From: an uncultured Oscillospiraceae bacterium
GTDB lineage: Bacteria > Bacillota > Clostridia > Oscillospirales > Ruminococcaceae
Assembly (NCBI GenBank): GCA_910587135.1
Contig: CAJULF010000002.1
Span: 48,968-112,967 of the forward strand
DNA length: 64,000 bases
Reading direction: 5' to 3'
Positions 60,375-64,000 of this stretch are shown in pieces. The notes beneath the pieces are model-generated. The model did no database searches, had not been told where the DNA came from, and was given only the letters and a program-made list of their open reading frames with translations. Every line of letters begins with the position of its first letter. Position 1 is the first letter of the stretch. The translations under genes and the position numbers were made by a program.

Positions 60375-61535
60375 ATGGAAAAAACAGCTAAATTTATCTC
60401 AAGGGCATTCTGCGCGGCGATAGCTCTGACGGCAATGCTTATAAGCTATTACTATGCCGCCCTGCCCGTTAATATAAGTATGGATATTTCCGACGAGTTT
60501 CCGGACGGAGGCTTCTCGGCGGCGGTTCTGCGCCCTCTTGACAATGGAACGGGGTATTATGTGGGTGCGGTTCCCATAAAATCCGCCAAAACCGAGAGCG
60601 TAGTCCGCCCCCGGCTTGTACCATGCGGCACGCCATTCGGCATCAAAATGAAATCGGATGGGATAATTGTGGCATCTGTGGCAGAAAGTTCCCCTGCTGA
60701 GGGCTGCGGGCTGAAGCAGGGGGACATAATTTCCGAGGTGAACGGCGTAGCGGTTCGCACCAACGCCGAATTAGCCGATGCGATAGCACTCAGCCCCGAA
60801 AGCTGTGAAATTCTCCTCGACCGCGACAGCAGCGAGCTTTCACTGAGCTGTATTCCCGTCATGGAGGATGGTGTGCCGCGTATCGGCGCATGGGTTCGCG
60901 ACAGCGCTGCGGGAATAGGCACACTTACCTTTTACGATCCGGAAAGCGGGCGCTTCGGAGGTCTGGGTCATGCCGTAAGCGACGTTTCAACGGGTGAGCC
61001 TGTCCCGCTTTATTCGGGAGAGATCACGGGCGCGGACATCTACGACGTTATCAAGGGCGAATGCGGCGCGGCGGGAGAACTGTGCGGCATACTGCTGCCA
61101 AACTCCTCCGAGGGAACTATTTATGCCAATACCCGTGTGGGAGTTTTCGGCACTCTTGAATCGGCAATCGAAGGAGAAGCTGTACCGATAGCGTTCAGGC
61201 AGGAGGTGGAGTGCGGCGACGCGGTTATACTTGCTACCGTAAACGGGCGCGTTCCGCAGGAATACTCAATTAAAATAGAACGTGTGAATCTGCTCGATTT
61301 AAACGGACCCAAGGGAATGGTAATAAAAATCACCGACGAGAGGCTTCTGGACGCGGCAGGCGGTATCGTCTGCGGCATGAGCGGAAGTCCCATAATACAA
61401 AACGGTATGCTGGTGGGCGCGGTGACTCATGTTCTGATAAACGACCCCACAAAGGGCTACGCGGTTTTCGCTGAAAGTATGACCGAAATGATGGAGAAGG
61501 AGCTTTCGGAAAACTCCTCCGCAACGGCGGCTTAA
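60375..61535 (+). CDS. spoIVB: SpoIVB peptidase
   Basis: A serine peptidase (family S55) secreted from the forespore that triggers pro-sigma-K processing, so the organism should be able to sporulate or descends from spore formers. 386 residues: an N-terminal membrane anchor, a PDZ domain (about 80-160, SPAEGCGLKQGDIISEVNG) and the peptidase domain with His199 in GLGHAVSD, Asp321 and Ser336 in GMSGSP. The ATG at 60375 is chosen; TTG 60348 has no SD. Its stop overlaps the convergent clpC stop. Confidence 0.93.
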   Translation: MEKTAKFISRAFCAAIALTAMLISYYYAALPVNISMDISDEFPDGGFSAAVLRPLDNGTGYYVGAVPIKSAKTESVVRPRLVPCGTPFGIKMKSDGIIVASVAESSPAEGCGLKQGDIISEVNGVAVRTNAELADAIALSPESCEILLDRDSSELSLSCIPVMEDGVPRIGAWVRDSAAGIGTLTFYDPESGRFGGLGHAVSDVSTGEPVPLYSGEITGADIYDVIKGECGAAGELCGILLPNSSEGTIYANTRVGVFGTLESAIEGEAVPIAFRQEVECGDAVILATVNGRVPQEYSIKIERVNLLDLNGPKGMVIKITDERLLDAAGGIVCGMSGSPIIQNGMLVGAVTHVLINDPTKGYAVFAESMTEMMEKELSENSSATAA

Positions 61536-63853
61536 GGCAGCACCGCCAGCACTCTCACATCAAAGCCCGATTTGTCCGCGAAAACCTCTGCGCGGCATTT
61601 GTCGGGAATATCCCCCGAAATAATCCTCGCCGAAAGCATATCCTCGATCTCCGAGGTGATCTTCCTGCGGAGCGGACGCGCGCCCATATCCTCCCCGCGA
61701 ACGCTTTCACAAAGCCGCGCGGCGATTTCGGGACTGAATGAAAGCTCTATGCCGCGGGCGGCAGTTCTGCTTACAAGGTTTTCCAGCATAATTTCGCATA
61801 TCTTTTTCATCTCCTCCGCACCGAGCCGATTGAACACGACCACATTGTCTATCCTGTTCAGCAGCTCGGGGCGGAATTGTTTTTTTAGGGCGCTGAGCAC
61901 GCTGTCCGCTCCCCCGCTTCCTCCGCCGAAGCCCAGAGAGCGTTTGTTAAGCTCCTCCGCGCCGATATTTCCCGTCATGATAACTATCGCACTGCGGAAA
62001 TCGGCTGTCCTGCCGTCCGAGCCTGTAAGCGACCCGTCCTCCAATATCTGAAGCAGCAGATTCAGCACGTCGGGGTGAGCCTTCTCCACCTCGTCAAAAA
62101 GCACCACCGAATAGGGCGCGCTGCGAACCCGTTTTATAAGCTGCCCCTCTTCCTCGTATCCTACATACCCCGGAGGCGAGCCAATCAGCTTGGACACGGA
62201 ATGCTTTTCCATAAATTCCGACATATCGAAACGGATAAGCCGCTTTTTGTCACCGAAAACACATTCCGCCAGCGCCCGCGACATCTCTGTCTTTCCAACG
62301 CCCGTCTGACCGAGGAACAGGAACGATCCAACCGGACGGTTGGGGTCTTTCAAGCCCGCCCTGCCGCGAAGAACCGCTCCCGCGACAAGCTCCGCCGCCC
62401 TGTCCTGACCTATTACCCTGTCCTTAAGCCGCCGCTCCAGCTCCGATAGCCGCAGTCCCTCGTCCTCTGTGAGCCGCGCGGCGGGTATTCCCGTTACCGC
62501 CGCTACCGTCAGCGCAACGTCCTCCTCGTCAACTATTGTCTGCGCCCGCACGTGCTGTCCCGTACTGCCTTTTTCGGCGAATTCCCCCGGTATCGCCCCC
62601 GCGTACTGCCGAGAACGTGCACGCGCGGCTGCCTCATCGATAAGGTCTATGGCTTTGTCGGGGAGATTTCTATCGGAAATATACCGCTGCGACAGCCGCA
62701 CCGCCGCGGACAGCGCATTGTCCGTTATAACCGCCCGATGATGCTGCTCCAGCTTTTCCCTCAGACCCGTTAATATCTCCAACGCGGCGCTCTCGTCGGG
62801 CTGCTCCACCCTTACGGGCTGGAAGCGGCGCTCCAGCGCGCTGTCCTTTTCAATGAATTTACGGTATTCCTCTGTTGTTGTCGCGCCGACAAGACAGATA
62901 TTACCACGCGCCAGCGGCGGCTTCAGTATGCTTGCCGCGTCAATAGCGCCCTCCGCAGCGCCCGTGCCCACTATCATGTGTATCTCGTCGATAAACAGTA
63001 TTATCTCCTTGTGGCTCTGCGCTTCCTCAAGAACGCTTTTAAGGCGCTCCTCAAAATCACCGCGGTATTTAGCTCCCGCAAGCATGGCGGATAGGTCCAG
63101 AGCAAATATACGCTTTTCGGAAAGCTCCTCAGGAACGTTTCCCTCCGCTATGCGCCGCGCCAGACCCTCCGCGACGGCGGTCTTCCCCACTCCTGCCTCG
63201 CCGATAAGGCAGGGATTGTTTTTGCTGCGCCGCAGCAGTATCTGAACCATGCGGTCGATCTCGTTTTCCCGACCGATAACGGGATCGAGCCGCCCCTCCC
63301 TCGCGGCGGCGGTAAGCTCTGTTCCGTATCGGGAGAGCGCGGGGAGGTCGCTGTCCCTTCTGCTCTTAATATCGGGCTTTGCTATGGAGCGTTGGTCGGG
63401 ATCCGAACCGCGTCCCGCGGCTGCTTCGGCGTACAGCTTGGCGGGAATGCCCGCTCCGTACTCCGAAATAAGGGAAAACGCGGTGCAGTCCCTGTCGGTC
63501 AATATCGACATAAGAAGGTGTACGGTGGTTACCTTGCCCTCGCCTCTCGCTGCGGAAATATTCCGCGCTCCCGCAAGCAGCTTTCTCAGCCGCGGGGAAA
63601 AATCCCCGTCGGACAGCTTTACGCTTCTGCCTATACCCAGTCTGCTCTTAAGCCGCAGCAGCAGATCACGGTAGGTTATCCGCTGCTTTGAAAGCAGCGC
63701 CGCGGATGGATAGGCGGGTTCTTTGCACAGCCCGCACAGCATATGCTCGCTGCCCACATAGGTATGCCCCATGCACTCCGCAATGTTCAGCGCCGTGTCC
63801 AGCGCGGCGGACGCCTCTCTTGAAAATCCCGAAATACCGCTGAATGAGTTCAT
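61532..63853 (-). CDS. ClpC-like AAA+ unfoldase lacking the middle domain
   Basis: An ATP-dependent unfoldase that would feed ClpP. 773 residues: Clp_N repeats (1-150), AAA1 with GEAGVGKTAVAEGLARR and GTGAAEGAIDAA, AAA2 with GQTGVGKTEMSRALAE and GSPPGYVGYEEEG, and the C-terminal D2 lid. Between AAA1 and AAA2 the usual coiled-coil middle (UVR-type) domain of ClpC is missing: IDLIDEAAARARS runs within about 30 residues into the VAAVTGIP segment. Start 63853 has AGAGGTG. clpP, mcsA/B and ctsR are not seen; upstream sequence ends at the window edge. Confidence 0.92.
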   Translation of the reverse strand: MNSFSGISGFSREASAALDTALNIAECMGHTYVGSEHMLCGLCKEPAYPSAALLSKQRITYRDLLLRLKSRLGIGRSVKLSDGDFSPRLRKLLAGARNISAARGEGKVTTVHLLMSILTDRDCTAFSLISEYGAGIPAKLYAEAAAGRGSDPDQRSIAKPDIKSRRDSDLPALSRYGTELTAAAREGRLDPVIGRENEIDRMVQILLRRSKNNPCLIGEAGVGKTAVAEGLARRIAEGNVPEELSEKRIFALDLSAMLAGAKYRGDFEERLKSVLEEAQSHKEIILFIDEIHMIVGTGAAEGAIDAASILKPPLARGNICLVGATTTEEYRKFIEKDSALERRFQPVRVEQPDESAALEILTGLREKLEQHHRAVITDNALSAAVRLSQRYISDRNLPDKAIDLIDEAAARARSRQYAGAIPGEFAEKGSTGQHVRAQTIVDEEDVALTVAAVTGIPAARLTEDEGLRLSELERRLKDRVIGQDRAAELVAGAVLRGRAGLKDPNRPVGSFLFLGQTGVGKTEMSRALAECVFGDKKRLIRFDMSEFMEKHSVSKLIGSPPGYVGYEEEGQLIKRVRSAPYSVVLFDEVEKAHPDVLNLLLQILEDGSLTGSDGRTADFRSAIVIMTGNIGAEELNKRSLGFGGGSGGADSVLSALKKQFRPELLNRIDNVVVFNRLGAEEMKKICEIMLENLVSRTAARGIELSFSPEIAARLCESVRGEDMGARPLRRKITSEIEDMLSARIISGDIPDKCRAEVFADKSGFDVRVLAVLP

Positions 63854-63953
63854 CTTCAACACCTCTTGGTAAATTTTGATAATCCTATTATAGGCATATA
63901 TTGGGAGATTATTCAGAGTATTTTGGGAAAAGAATAACGGGGCGCTTGTTGTC

Positions 63954-63997
63954 TGACACGCAAAACGCGAAAATTTGACACTCAAAACACAAAAAAC
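63954..63997 (-). repeat. 22-base direct repeat upstream of clpC-like gene
   Basis: TGACACGCAAAACGCGAAAA and TGACACTCAAAACACAAAAA lie in tandem about 100 bases ahead of the ATG and may continue past the window. This could be a two-site operator or the edge of a longer tandem array. It does not match the CtsR heptad pair. Confidence 0.5.
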
Positions 63998-64000
63998 AAG

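Noticed and set aside
61520..61550. clpC-like 3' end GCGGTGCTGCCTTAAG as a family T terminus
   Set aside because: Only about 16 bases match and they encode the natural-looking end of the protein; chance cannot be excluded, and no other part of family T is present.
63954..63997. CtsR operator ahead of the clpC-like gene
   Set aside because: There is no GGTCAAA heptad pair in the correct spacing; the direct repeats are a different sequence.

Overview
The window looks like a chromosomal segment of a gut or rumen member of the Clostridia, most likely near Ruminococcus/Oscillospiraceae. This rests on protein content only: a SpoIVB sporulation peptidase, a ferredoxin-linked 2-oxoacid oxidoreductase, three fibre-type glycoside hydrolases (GH5, GH3, GH2), GlgA, and Firmicutes-style promoters and SD sites. 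I ran no database search, so the taxonomy is inference. No rRNA, tRNA, CRISPR array or intact prophage was seen.

Layout. 1-3.4 kb: end of mreD, the class B transpeptidase mrdA, and a damaged small membrane-protein gene. 3.4-8.3 kb: glgA with a coupled small gene, a repeat-filled spacer, an iron alcohol dehydrogenase and an AraC regulator. 8.3-17.2 kb (minus strand): GH5 lipoprotein cellulase, Cys-rich protein, Mrp, a cut-off acetyltransferase, Nudix, and a deoC / colicin-immunity-like / deoB operon behind a large GH3 enzyme. 17.6-28.2 kb: U32 peptidase, MltG, DJ-1, DUF2156, 5-formyl-THF cyclo-ligase, thymidylate kinase, an IS30 remnant, RlmN and a GH2 enzyme. 28.6-34.2 kb: VOC protein, radical SAM protein, a MocR regulator with a Lys-to-Gln change, an ECF S-component and a MATE pump. 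34.3-41.7 kb: rplJL with its L10 leader, cysK, a fucose-isomerase-like protein, an XRE/sigma-like pair and feoB. 41.9-49.3 kb: MazG-like and YoaP-type GNAT proteins, YdcF, the oxidoreductase operon, a P-loop ATPase and zinc-ribbon proteins. 49.3-64 kb: ftsH-hpt, tilS-dnaB-rplI-gdpP, RNase J, spoIVB and clpC.

The most unusual content lies between the genes. At least three dispersed repeat families, plus two single foldback elements, fill most intergenic spaces. Family L (about ten copies) lies 5' of genes, always in the same orientation relative to the gene, usually ending within about 10-35 bases of the start codon. It has a conserved closing stem around hairpins whose sequences vary but still pair. 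Family P (about six copies) is a nested palindrome ending in a conserved AT-rich tail. Family T has terminal inverted repeats like a MITE and supplies the stop codons of two genes. One L copy ends inside a truncated acetyltransferase gene, which suggests these elements moved. Family L is the best candidate here for an undescribed system: either a mobile element that settles in 5' leaders or a structured cis-acting RNA.

Many promoters can be read directly (TTGACA-type -35, 17-base spacer, TATAAT-type -10), including those of rplJ, cysK, hpt, tmk, glgA, the GH2 gene and RNase J. The RNase J promoter lies about 590 bases ahead of its start codon.
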